A stretch of 19,284 bases of DNA from Sulfurospirillum sp. UBA6790 (GCA_002452855.1 DKFS01000032.1:1-19284); one strand, 5' to 3'. Shown: positions 7,544 through 14,739, counted from the stretch's first letter. Numbers and translations are program-made. Notes: generated from the sequence alone by a model not told the origin.

Positions 7544-8793
7544 ACGACCTCCACGCGATTGCGGCCATTCTTTTTCGCTAAATAGAGCGCCTTATCCGCT
7601 TGATTGACCATCTCTTCTAAACTGCCGACATCATTGAAGGTAACACCGATAGAAACCGTTACATGTAAAGGCTTTGGCGTTACCGATGCAATCGGTAAAT
7701 GGGCTATGGTATTCGTGAGTTTAATAAAATATTCCAAGGCTTTTTTTTGGTCACATTTTTTGAGCACCACGCAAAATTCATCGCCTCCGAACCGCGCGAT
7801 AAAAGCATCATGCGCACAGTGTTTTTTTAAAAGCTCCGATAAGGCCACAATCACATCATCCCCTACTTTGTGTCCTAACGTATCATTAATCTGTTTAAAT
7901 TGGTCAATATCAATTAATCCTAGAGCGAAGGGCTCATTGTTTGTTTTGGCTTCGTGAAAATACTCGCGCATCATTTCAAAGAAATGTCGTCTATTGGCGA
8001 GTCCACTTAAAAAATCATTTTCCGCCATCGCTTTAATTTGGGCAATGTATTCTAAAGAATCCAATGAATTATTGATACGGCATGCAATTTCTTCTTTACT
8101 GAACGGTTTATTGATAAAATCATTCGCACCAATTTTTAGAAATTTAGCAGATATTAACTCCGCATTGGCAGCTGTCATCGCGATAATAGAGAGATCATTC
8201 TTGCTGTAATGCTTTCTGACTTCTTTTGTCAAATCAATCCCATCAATCACAGGCATCAGATAATCGGTTAAAATAAGTTTGATATCAGGATTATCCTTTA
8301 AAAAGACCAACGCTTCTTCCCCGTGTGCAGCAACAAGAACATGAAACATTTGGTGTTGCAATAAAGATTTAATCTGCGCTCTAGTTGCCATGGAATCATC
8401 CACAACCAAAACTTTAATACCTCTATTTTTATGCAGTCGCTCAATCAGGGAAAAAATATAATTCACATCATCGATATTGCCTTTATAGACATAATCAATG
8501 ACCTCTTTTTTCAGAATTTTTTCGCGCACTTCTTTATCCATGGAACCGGTTAAAACGATGGAAGGAATTTTGTGTTTTAAAATCATATCTACCACTTCAC
8601 CATCAGGCGCATCAGGCAAATTTAAATCCAAAAGAGCGACAAAATAGTCACTATCTTTTTCAACCAAGCTCAAGGCTTCTTCAAAGCTATACGCGGCATC
8701 CACATCAAAGTCAAGGCTTGCTTCCATTTTTTTAACAATCAATCTGGAGAGTGCTTTATTGTCTTCTACAATTAAAATTTTTTCGCGTGACAT
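7540..8793 (-). CDS. cbrR: Response regulator with two receiver domains and a GGDEF domain (CbrR-like)
   Basis: A 417-residue cytosolic protein. Receiver 1 (about 4-121) has Glu10/Asp11, phospho-acceptor Asp56, Thr82 and Lys104. Receiver 2 (about 126-245) has Asp132/Asp133, Asp177, Thr207 and Lys229. Both appear phosphorylatable. A GGDEF domain follows (about 255-417) with intact FGGDEF (335-340) and DIDQFKQINDTLGHKVGD, so it should make cyclic di-GMP from two GTP. The inhibitory RxxD site is not seen at its usual place before RFGGDEF. Layout and neighbours match Cj0643, named CbrR for bile resistance (from memory). No histidine kinase is encoded nearby, so phosphate must come from elsewhere. 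It is the first gene of the envelope operon. The start ATG has AGGA upstream, and an extended -10 lies 50 bases away. Confidence 0.9.
   Translation of the reverse strand: MSREKILIVEDNKALSRLIVKKMEASLDFDVDAAYSFEEALSLVEKDSDYFVALLDLNLPDAPDGEVVDMILKHKIPSIVLTGSMDKEVREKILKKEVIDYVYKGNIDDVNYIFSLIERLHKNRGIKVLVVDDSMATRAQIKSLLQHQMFHVLVAAHGEEALVFLKDNPDIKLILTDYLMPVIDGIDLTKEVRKHYSKNDLSIIAMTAANAELISAKFLKIGANDFINKPFSKEEIACRINNSLDSLEYIAQIKAMAENDFLSGLANRRHFFEMMREYFHEAKTNNEPFALGLIDIDQFKQINDTLGHKVGDDVIVALSELLKKHCAHDAFIARFGGDEFCVVLKKCDQKKALEYFIKLTNTIAHLPIASVTPKPLHVTVSIGVTFNDVGSLEEMVNQADKALYLAKKNGRNRVEVV
7659..7668. repeat. Iterated palindrome TTACATGTAA, copy 3
   Basis: Lies in the GGDEF-coding part of cbrR, read as Leu-His-Val-Thr. 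It is in a different codon phase from the copies in hisB and the MreD-like gene. Confidence 0.75.
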
Positions 8794-8807
8794 TCATCAT
8801 CCTAGGC

Positions 8808-8819
8808 TTTACATGTAAA
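8808..8819. repeat. Iterated palindrome, copy 4, in the cbrR leader
   Basis: A perfect 12-bp TTTACATGTAAA. It is the only intergenic copy, ending 15 bases upstream of the cbrR ATG and downstream of the predicted transcription start. It could act as an operator or roadblock for the operon, or simply be one more member of the genomic family. Confidence 0.7.
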
Positions 8820-8841
8820 TTCATTGGTAAGTAAGACTTTG

Positions 8842-8850
8842 ATTGTAACA
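8842..8850 (-). promoter_or_regulatory. Predicted extended -10 promoter of cbrR operon
   Basis: On the minus strand this reads TGTTACAAT: an extended TG and a near-consensus -10 (TACAAT). The transcript would start near 8835, giving a leader of about 40 bases that contains palindrome copy 4. No convincing -35 is seen, which is usual for the housekeeping sigma factor of Campylobacterota. It lies just beyond the lctP terminator, so cbrR probably has its own transcript. Confidence 0.55.
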
Positions 8851-8871
8851 TAAAAGATTTGGGAGTTTTCT

Positions 8872-8901
8872 AAAAAAGGCGGTGAAGAGAACCTTCACCG
8901 C
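8872..8901 (-). terminator. Rho-independent terminator of lctP
   Basis: Read on the minus strand, a 9-bp perfect stem GCGGTGAAG/CTTCACCGC (8893-8901 and 8879-8887) with a five-base loop is followed, after one C, by six T (8877-8872). It starts 18 bases after the lctP stop codon. Confidence 0.88.
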
Positions 8902-8918
8902 ATAACAAAGAAGTTAGA

Positions 8919-10568
8919 TTATGGAATCATCCATGTGAAAATATACGCTTGTGCCATTGTCATTGCACTCATAATGAGGACAAGAACAATACTATGTTTG
9001 ACGGTCATTCTAAAGAGGTCTGATTCTTGTCCAACAAGTCCTGCTGAAGCACACGCAACAGAGATAGACTGTGGAGAAATCATCTTACCACATACACCAC
9101 CCGTTGTATTGGCTGCAACTGTAAGCGTTTCATGTAAACCAAGCTGACCTGCTGTTGCTTTTTGCATACCGCAAAAAAGTGCATTGGATGACGTATCTGA
9201 ACCGGTCAAGAATACGCCTAACCATCCTAAAATTGGAGAGAAGAATGGGAACATAAAGCCTGTTCCAGCAAGAACTAACGCCATCGTAGTTGCCATACCA
9301 GAGAAGTTCATAATATAGGCAAACCCTAAAACCATACCAATCGTCACAATTGGCCAACGAAGTTCAAACAACGTTTCACCAAAAGTTTTAATAGCCATGC
9401 CCGGTTTGATTTTTAAAATAAACATAGAAATCAATGCAGCTACTAAAATCGCTGTACCCGTTGCAGAGATGCTGTTGAAGGTGTAAACAACTTTAAAGTT
9501 TGTAGGTTGCGTAACCACTGGAGCCATTTTATAAATCATATCACTAATAGAAGTAAATTCAAATGAGAAATTGGTACCTGCAAGTGCTGCACCTTTAGCA
9601 AAAAGAGCTTTAAAAGGTTTGAGTGTCCAAATGGTAACCATTACAGTTAAGATAAGGAACGGTGACCATGCTTTAAAAATTTCGCCTCGTGTGTGTACTT
9701 TTGACGTCTCTTTTTCCAATTCAGCAGAAACATGACCTTTTTTAATGTTTTTTGGCTGCCAAAATTTCAAGAAAAGATAGAGTGCGATAATAGAAACGAT
9801 AGCAGATGTAACGTCTGGTAACTCTGGTCCGATAAAGTTTGATGTGAAAAATTGAGTCAAAGCAAAACTACCACCGGCAACCAATGCCGCTGGCCATACT
9901 TCTTTAACACCTTTCCAACCATCCATAATCGCAACAATCCAAAGAGGAATTAGCACAGAAAGGAATGGTAATTGACGACCTGCCATTGCACCAACGGTCA
10001 TAGGATCGATACCCGTTACTTTACCCGCAACCAAGATAGGAATACCTAAAGCACCAAACGCAACAGGCGCAGTATTTGCAATCAAACAAAGTGCTGCTGC
10101 ATACAGAGGATTAAAACCAAGACCGACTAAAATACCTGCAGTAATGGCAACTGGAGCACCAAAGCCAGCGGCACCTTCTAGGAACGCACCAAAGGAGAAT
10201 GCAATCAATAAAACTTGGATACGCTGATCTTCCGTGATGGTAATAATAGAGTTTCTAATAATACCAAACTGTCCACTTTTTACAGTCAGTTTATAAAGAT
10301 AAACTGAAGCGACGATAATCCAAGCGATTGGCCATAAACCAAACAAAAAGCCGTATCCAACAGATGCCAAAGCCATAGTTGCTGGCATGTTAAATGCAAA
10401 AATTGCAATGGCAGTAGCGAGTGCTAACGTAATGGCACCGGCGATATGCCCTTTCATTCTAAATACAGCGAGTGCTGCGAAGAAGAAAACGATTGGGATG
10501 ACTGCGATGAGTGCAGATAATCCTATACTCCCACCAATGGGTGCGTAAACTTGTTGCCAAGCTTGCAT
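8919..10568 (-). CDS. lctP: L-lactate permease (LctP family)
   Basis: A 549-residue inner-membrane protein with about a dozen hydrophobic helices, of the usual LldP/LctP length. It imports lactate (and probably glycolate) with protons. Recognisable family segments are the N-terminal WQQVYAPIGGS, SFGAFLEGAAGFGAPVAI (about 126-143), NTAPVAFGALGIPI, the late TGSDTSSNALFCGMQ and TGGVCGKMISPQSISVA. The ATG is preceded at five bases by a very strong Shine-Dalgarno (AAGAGGAGG, 10582-10574). It has its own terminator and repeats in its upstream region. It stands between recN and cbrR, adjacent genes in C. jejuni as I recall, so it looks like a lineage-specific insertion. Lactate is a typical electron donor for Sulfurospirillum. 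Confidence 0.95.
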   Translation of the reverse strand: MQAWQQVYAPIGGSIGLSALIAVIPIVFFFAALAVFRMKGHIAGAITLALATAIAIFAFNMPATMALASVGYGFLFGLWPIAWIIVASVYLYKLTVKSGQFGIIRNSIITITEDQRIQVLLIAFSFGAFLEGAAGFGAPVAITAGILVGLGFNPLYAAALCLIANTAPVAFGALGIPILVAGKVTGIDPMTVGAMAGRQLPFLSVLIPLWIVAIMDGWKGVKEVWPAALVAGGSFALTQFFTSNFIGPELPDVTSAIVSIIALYLFLKFWQPKNIKKGHVSAELEKETSKVHTRGEIFKAWSPFLILTVMVTIWTLKPFKALFAKGAALAGTNFSFEFTSISDMIYKMAPVVTQPTNFKVVYTFNSISATGTAILVAALISMFILKIKPGMAIKTFGETLFELRWPIVTIGMVLGFAYIMNFSGMATTMALVLAGTGFMFPFFSPILGWLGVFLTGSDTSSNALFCGMQKATAGQLGLHETLTVAANTTGGVCGKMISPQSISVACASAGLVGQESDLFRMTVKHSIVLVLIMSAMTMAQAYIFTWMIP

Positions 10569-10590
10569 ACAAACCTCCTCTTAAATGTAA

Positions 10591-10606
10591 ACTCTACACG
10601 CAGAGT
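10591..10606. promoter_or_regulatory. Candidate operator upstream of lctP (inverted repeat)
   Basis: ACTCT-ACACGC-AGAGT is a 5-bp inverted repeat with a six-base spacer, 23 bases upstream of the lctP start. On the minus strand its AGAGTA half reads TACTCT, which could be a -10 box. It is short, so chance is possible. No lactate-responsive regulator gene is visible nearby. Confidence 0.3.
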
Positions 10607-10615
10607 AAAGAAAAG

Positions 10616-10633
10616 GTATGATATTCGTATGAT
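10616..10633. promoter_or_regulatory. Tandem GTATGAT repeats upstream of lctP
   Basis: Two identical heptamers GTATGAT (10616-10622 and 10627-10633) are spaced 11 bases start to start, one helical turn. This arrangement is typical of response-regulator dimers binding head to tail. They would cover the -35 region if TACTCT (10607-10602) is the lctP -10. The function is inferred. Confidence 0.35.
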
Positions 10634-10669
10634 TTTTTGGCGTGAAAAAAAAAGAGGAGGAAAAAACTG

Positions 10670-12211
10670 TTACAAATCTGCACTTTCCAATAAGGTTTTG
10701 GCAAAAACAATTGCCTCATCGGTAACATGCTCACCACTGATCATTCGTGCTAATTCATGGATGCGTTCATCATCTGTCAAAGCACGTACAAAGCTGCTAT
10801 TTTCAGGGTTTTTTGTCACTAAAAAATGCTGATCGGCACGAGAAGAGAGTTGGGGTTGGTGGGAAATAGCAAAAATTTGATATTTGTCCGAAAGCAGTTT
10901 TAAAACATTCGCGACACTCATGGACTCTTTGCCACTCAAATTGGCATCGATTTCATCCAAAACAAGTACACCTCCATTGGAGAGTAAGAACTCGTTATGT
11001 GTTGCAAGAAATGCTAATCGTAAACGATTATATTCACCTGAGCTAATTTTTTTCAAATCGACTTTGCCAAGATTTACATGTAAAAGGTCTATCCCTTGCG
11101 CGTGGATGTCACTTTCCTCAATAAAAAGCTCCACATTTGGCATATATAATTGCTCTAAATAATCATTTAAGCGCTCATGTAAAATTGGCAAATAGCGCAC
11201 TCTTATCTCATGAATATGCCTGCTTTCTTCTTGAATCAAAAGCGTTGCTTGATGCAATTTTTTTTCTAATTGTGTTTTTTCAAACGCAATATTTTCATAA
11301 TAATCAAGCTCTTCTTGACGCTTTTTTTTATGTTCTAGTGCTTCTTCAATCGAACCATAACGTTTTTTAAGTTGTGCGATTTTTTCAATACGATCCAGAA
11401 GCGATTCCACGTCTATCTCTTCTAAAGCGTCTAAGTTTTCCTGCTGTTTTTCAAAGGTAAGACGGAGTTCATTCATACACGCATCAAAGAAAGTACTATC
11501 GGCTTCTACAAGGTTCAACACTTCATACACACTGGATTCGAGATTAAAAATTTCAGATGCTTTTTGCATAGCTTGTTCAATTTTCTCTTTTTTTGACAGT
11601 GATTTTTTGAACATAACCAACTCTTCATCTTCACCGACTTTAGGGGCGACTTCTTCAATTTTTGCAATTTCAAAACGTGCAAATTCTTTTAAGTCTTCGA
11701 TTTTTTTCTCTTCATTTTCAATACGCGTCAGTTCATCTTTAAATTTTTGATAGGTTTCAAACGCCGCTTCAAATGCCACAACTGCTTTAAGGTGCCCGGC
11801 ATGATACTTTTCGCAAACGCCGTCTAACAGACCCAACAGACGTCTATTTTCAAATTCACTGTTATCTTTATGGGAAAGGTAATTGAGAAACGTTCGTGAA
11901 ATATCCATCATCCCTTTTTTTGAAACGCTTTGTGTATTAATAAAATAACGTCCACTTTTTGCTTTTAAAAATTTGATGGTATTGGGCGTCTCCTCTTCAA
12001 AACCAAAGGCATCCAGTCCTAGGTGTTGAGCTATGCTTATTTCCATGACATCGGCATGGGCTTCTCCATAACCAAACAACGACAATAATCCTTGCATCAA
12101 AACAGATTTTCCAGCACCACTAGGTCCTGTAAAGACGATTAACCCTTTGGAAAACTCAATATCGCACTCTTCAAATGAAAGATGGTTTTTTAACAGTAAC
12201 CTCTCTATCAC
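10670..12211 (-). CDS. recN: DNA repair ATPase RecN (Campylobacterota type)
   Basis: An SMC-like ATPase that helps double-strand break repair. I choose GTG 12211 as start: it overlaps the nadK stop (GTGA), has GGGGG at the right distance, and gives the usual N-terminus MIERLLLKNHLSF. A TTG four codons upstream lacks a ribosome site. The product has 513 residues, shorter than the roughly 550 of E. coli. Walker A is GPSGAGKS (29-36). A long coiled coil spans about 145-335. The ABC signature is ISSGEYNRLRLA (about 389-400), where most RecN proteins have SGGELSR. Walker B is VLVLDEID (415-422), and the switch His is in AISHQPQLS. No terminator is visible after the gene, so read-through into lctP is possible. 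Confidence 0.9.
   Translation of the reverse strand: MIERLLLKNHLSFEECDIEFSKGLIVFTGPSGAGKSVLMQGLLSLFGYGEAHADVMEISIAQHLGLDAFGFEEETPNTIKFLKAKSGRYFINTQSVSKKGMMDISRTFLNYLSHKDNSEFENRRLLGLLDGVCEKYHAGHLKAVVAFEAAFETYQKFKDELTRIENEEKKIEDLKEFARFEIAKIEEVAPKVGEDEELVMFKKSLSKKEKIEQAMQKASEIFNLESSVYEVLNLVEADSTFFDACMNELRLTFEKQQENLDALEEIDVESLLDRIEKIAQLKKRYGSIEEALEHKKKRQEELDYYENIAFEKTQLEKKLHQATLLIQEESRHIHEIRVRYLPILHERLNDYLEQLYMPNVELFIEESDIHAQGIDLLHVNLGKVDLKKISSGEYNRLRLAFLATHNEFLLSNGGVLVLDEIDANLSGKESMSVANVLKLLSDKYQIFAISHQPQLSSRADQHFLVTKNPENSSFVRALTDDERIHELARMISGEHVTDEAIVFAKTLLESADL
11073..11084. repeat. Iterated palindrome TTACATGTAA, copy 5
   Basis: A perfect 12-bp TTTACATGTAAA in recN, read as Leu-His-Val-Asn, the same codon phase as copies 3 and 6. 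Confidence 0.75.
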
Positions 12212-13083
12212 ATATGCCCCCAACGTAATTTTTTCTTTAAAACATCAAAATAGTCACGATCCAAACTGTGAATAAGTTGTGCCCCTTGTTTGGCAATTTT
12301 GACGCTGATGCGATCAATTTCACTCATATTGTAAGTATCTTGCCCGTCAATGACAACCACTGTATCATCACTGCTTTCCAGCGAAATTTCAAAATCAACT
12401 GGTAAAACAAGAGGGCGTTGTGAGAGCGAATGAGGACAAATCGGTGTCAAAATAAGTGCTTCCGTCAGTGGATACACAAGCGGACCACCCGCTGAAAGAT
12501 TGTACGCCGTTGAACCTGTTGGCGTTGAGACAATAATTCCATCCCCATAATAGGAGTTAAACAAATGGCCATCTACATAAGCATGAATCGTACTCATATG
12601 CGATATTTTAGAGCGTGAGAGGACAACATCATTGAACGCAACCAATTTTTCAAACGTATCATTCGTATGCAAAGTAACATCTAACATCATACGTGTATCA
12701 ATGCGATAATTACCTTTAAAAAGTTCTTCAATAAATGCGCTAATCTCTTCGGTTTGAATATCGGTTAAAAAGCCTAATTGCCCGGCATGAATTCCAAGGA
12801 CAGGCTTATGATGCCTAAAACTCCTACGACACAAAGAGATCAGCGTGCCATCTCCGCCTAAGGAAATGAGAAAATCACACGCTTCACATAACGTATTAAA
12901 CGCTACCCCTTGATAGCCTAGCAAAGCGGCACTCTTCTCTTCGATAAGAAGTTTTACACCGTGCTTGTCAAGAGCCATGCGAATCTCTTCGACATAAGGC
13001 GATAGTGTTGCGTCATTGGGCTTAGTGACAAGTCCTACACAATGGAGTTGATTTAATTTTTCATTATAATTCGTTATCTTCAT
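12208..13083 (-). CDS. nadK: NAD kinase
   Basis: A 291-residue cytosolic enzyme that phosphorylates NAD to NADP using ATP or polyphosphate. The diagnostic GGDGT lies at 76-80 (Asp78 is the general base), followed by the FNDVVLSR region (150-157, the usual NE motif being ND here) and TPTGSTAYNLSAGGPLV (187-203). The start is ATG 13083, and its 3' end overlaps recN by four bases (GTGA), so the two form one leftward unit. A -10 box (TATAAT, minus strand 13147-13142) lies about 60 bases upstream, intertwined with the promoter of the divergent lipoprotein gene. The same nadK-recN pair exists in C. jejuni, from memory. Confidence 0.96.
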   Translation of the reverse strand: MKITNYNEKLNQLHCVGLVTKPNDATLSPYVEEIRMALDKHGVKLLIEEKSAALLGYQGVAFNTLCEACDFLISLGGDGTLISLCRRSFRHHKPVLGIHAGQLGFLTDIQTEEISAFIEELFKGNYRIDTRMMLDVTLHTNDTFEKLVAFNDVVLSRSKISHMSTIHAYVDGHLFNSYYGDGIIVSTPTGSTAYNLSAGGPLVYPLTEALILTPICPHSLSQRPLVLPVDFEISLESSDDTVVVIDGQDTYNMSEIDRISVKIAKQGAQLIHSLDRDYFDVLKKKLRWGHM

Positions 13084-13123
13084 AGTGGCTTATTCTACCT
13101 TGTATTTCATTAATCATGGATTA

Positions 13124-13132
13124 TGCTATAAT
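13124..13132 (+). promoter_or_regulatory. Predicted extended -10 promoter of the lipoprotein gene
   Basis: TGCTATAAT is a perfect extended -10 box (TG, one base, TATAAT), 27 bases before the lipoprotein ATG. The start site would fall near 13139, giving a leader of about 20 bases that holds GGAGA. No -35 is evident. Confidence 0.7.
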
Positions 13133-13141
13133 TCGCGCGAT

Positions 13142-13147
13142 ATTATA
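13142..13147 (-). promoter_or_regulatory. Predicted -10 of nadK-recN promoter
   Basis: On the minus strand this is a consensus TATAAT without the extended TG. The start would be near 13135, giving a leader of about 50 bases before the nadK ATG. It faces and interlocks with the plus-strand -10 at 13127-13132; only the nine bases TCGCGCGAT separate them. Confidence 0.5.
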
Positions 13148-13159
13148 TTGGAGAAAAGA

Positions 13160-13726
13160 ATGAAAACTCTGCTTTTTTTGGTAACAGCACTCTTGCTGTT
13201 AGGTGGTTGTACTTATAAAAATGAAGCTCTCTCTTTAGATTCTTACAAAGCTGAATATGCAGGTCCTCGCTCAAAAGATCAAAAGACGATTTATCTAAGA
13301 ATTGTCAAAGACCTTAGAGCAGATAAACGCACTATTGGCTATGTCGAGCAAAAAGGCGGTGCACTGACAAAATTTTACAGCGATGTTAATTTCGAAGACA
13401 AGTATAAAGAAGGACTTGGTTATGCACTTAACCTTGCAGGATTCAATACCAATGCCGCTGCACAAGCTGCTAGCTTAGTGGTTGAAGTTTACATTAAAGA
13501 CATCGAATTAATTTATAATGACAAAAATTTTGATGCTAACTTAAACGGTGAGATTGAAATTGAAGTGATTGTAAGACGGGGAGATGAAGTTATCACACAA
13601 AACTTCAAACAAAAAGGCAGCAAATGGATTGCACCTTCTTACAATTCTAAAGACTTAGAACCGTTTTTATATTCACTGTTTGCCGATAGTATCGACCAAG
13701 TCGTTACGCGTCTTACACGTTTATAG
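13160..13726 (+). CDS. Putative YajG-like lipoprotein
   Basis: The start is ATG 13160, preceded by GGAGA (13150-13154). It gives a proper lipoprotein signal peptide with lipobox LGGC (Cys17), whereas an upstream in-frame codon at 13085 would precede the promoter. The mature part (about 171 residues) alternates short β-strands and helices: TIYLRIVKDLRAD, a central YKEGLGYALNLAGFNTN helix, then VVEVYIKDIELIYND and GEIEIEVIVRR strands. This resembles YajG-type envelope lipoproteins, but I recognise no decisive motif, so the family is tentative and the function unknown. It lacks an Asp at +2 (residues after Cys are Thr-Tyr), consistent with outer-membrane sorting if a Lol system works by the E. 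coli rule. It is monocistronic and faces the GGDEF gene. Confidence 0.75.
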   Translation: MKTLLFLVTALLLLGGCTYKNEALSLDSYKAEYAGPRSKDQKTIYLRIVKDLRADKRTIGYVEQKGGALTKFYSDVNFEDKYKEGLGYALNLAGFNTNAAAQAASLVVEVYIKDIELIYNDKNFDANLNGEIEIEVIVRRGDEVITQNFKQKGSKWIAPSYNSKDLEPFLYSLFADSIDQVVTRLTRL

Positions 13727-13754
13727 TTAAAAAAAGAGGAGATTTTCTCCTCTT
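13727..13754 (-). terminator. Hairpin terminator between convergent genes
   Basis: AAGAGGAGA and TCTCCTCTT (13734-13742 and 13746-13754) form a 9-bp stem with a three-base loop. On the minus strand it is followed by a run of T (down to 13729), so it terminates the GGDEF gene, overlapping that gene's stop codon. On the plus strand it directly follows the lipoprotein stop but has only two T after it, so it would act weakly there. Confidence 0.8.
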
Positions 13755-14592
13755 ACCAATTACTCACTACCACTTTATTTCTTCCAAATTTTTTGGCCGA
13801 ATACAACGCTTGGTCAGTCTCCTCCAAAAGTGCATCTTTATCAGTAATGACAGGGCTTAGAGAACAAATACCAAGACTTACCGTCACTTGAACAACTTCT
13901 TGGGTTGTGCCGACCATTGCAACCGTTGTTTTTTCAACTTCACTTCTCAAACGCTCCGCCAAAAGTTCTGCTTCTTGTTTAGTCGTATTGGGGGTAATAA
14001 TAGCAATTTCTTCTCCACCATAGCGAGCTACGATATCGCTATCTCTTACCATTTCAGAAATAATATGTGAAAGATTTTTGAGAACTTCATCCCCTACTTT
14101 ATGACCATAGGTATCATTAATTTTTTTAAAATGATCCACATCCAAAAGAATCAGGGTTAAAGGAAGTTTATAGCGTTTAGAAAGGGCTACTTCTTCGCAA
14201 ATTCGTTGATCAAAATAACGTCTATTGCGAAGCCCTGTCAAAGCATCTGTAATACTTTCGTGTTGTAGTATTGCAAGGTTTTTCACATCATTCGTGGTAT
14301 GTAGAGCCAATTGTCCTACTAAAAAAGCAAAAACACCACCTAAAAAAAGAACAACGGCAATCACAATGGAGATGAAAGAGGTTGTCTCTCGTCTCATCCA
14401 AAGGTCATATCCTAAAATGAAATAACCTAGTAAAAAAGAGAGAATTAAAATACTCAACACTTTCCAACGCTTGGTAAGATTTCCTTCGGGTAATTCTAAA
14501 ATTAAGTATTTAATCGGTGTGAGTGAACGAATAAGAAAAAAAGCCCCAGTAACCAGTAATGCCAGTTCTATCATGAATATAAATGGATACAT
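13753..14592 (-). CDS. Membrane-anchored diguanylate cyclase (GGDEF)
   Basis: A 279-residue protein with three predicted membrane helices (about 5-22, 45-65 and 73-95) and a cytosolic GGDEF domain (about 115-279). The domain has DALTGLRNRRYFDQR, DVDHFKKINDTYGHKVGD and active site RYGGEEI (190-196), with Ile instead of the usual final Phe, a tolerated variant. An intact inhibitory RxxD site (RDSD, 183-186) suggests feedback control by cyclic di-GMP. The short N-terminus has no recognised sensor domain; the helices may sense membrane state, which is inference. The first ATG (14592) has GGGG at suitable distance; a second ATG at 14574 lacks a ribosome site. Its start codon lies within a TACATGTA octamer. 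Confidence 0.9.
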   Translation of the reverse strand: MYPFIFMIELALLVTGAFFLIRSLTPIKYLILELPEGNLTKRWKVLSILILSFLLGYFILGYDLWMRRETTSFISIVIAVVLFLGGVFAFLVGQLALHTTNDVKNLAILQHESITDALTGLRNRRYFDQRICEEVALSKRYKLPLTLILLDVDHFKKINDTYGHKVGDEVLKNLSHIISEMVRDSDIVARYGGEEIAIITPNTTKQEAELLAERLRSEVEKTTVAMVGTTQEVVQVTVSLGICSLSPVITDKDALLEETDQALYSAKKFGRNKVVVSNW

Positions 14593-14635
14593 GTAACCCC
14601 AAGATAATACGATTTGTGAAACTACGAGCAGAAGG

Positions 14636-14644
14636 ATTGTAGCA
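14636..14644 (-). promoter_or_regulatory. Predicted extended -10 promoter of the membrane GGDEF gene
   Basis: On the minus strand this reads TGCTACAAT, an extended -10 with TACAAT, 43 bases before the start codon. It is back to back with the aspS promoter. Confidence 0.5.
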
Positions 14645-14695
14645 CAAAAACCGACAATCTTTTCTAAAATAAACTAAAGGCAAGCTACTTTTGGC

Positions 14696-14701
14696 TATAC
14701 T
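14696..14701 (+). promoter_or_regulatory. Predicted -10 of aspS-adk operon
   Basis: TATACT preceded by TTTTGGC, 38 bases before the aspS start codon. The -35 is unclear. Confidence 0.5.
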
Positions 14702-14739
14702 AAGAGCTTTAAAAAAACGACCTTTATTAGGAAAGAAAA

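Noticed and set aside
8794..8918. Possible small RNA between cbrR and lctP
   Set aside because: The region is accounted for by the lctP terminator, the cbrR promoter and a leader; no further structure is visible.
9130..9357. Second minus-strand frame inside lctP
   Set aside because: It is a shadow of the permease coding sequence, with no family resemblance or ribosome site.
10551..10832. Plus-strand reading frame near a GAGGAGG sequence between recN and lctP
   Set aside because: It is antisense to recN for most of its length, the GAGGAGG is not followed by a start at the right distance, and the product looks random. The bases belong to the recN/lctP intergenic region.
12212..12223. Upstream TTG start for recN
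   Set aside because: It has no ribosome binding site and adds four non-family residues. GTG 12211 gives the typical N-terminus and the GTGA overlap with nadK.
13085..13159. N-terminal extension of the lipoprotein gene from 13085
   Set aside because: It would lie upstream of the extended -10 promoter and bury the lipoprotein signal peptide. ATG 13160 has a good ribosome site.
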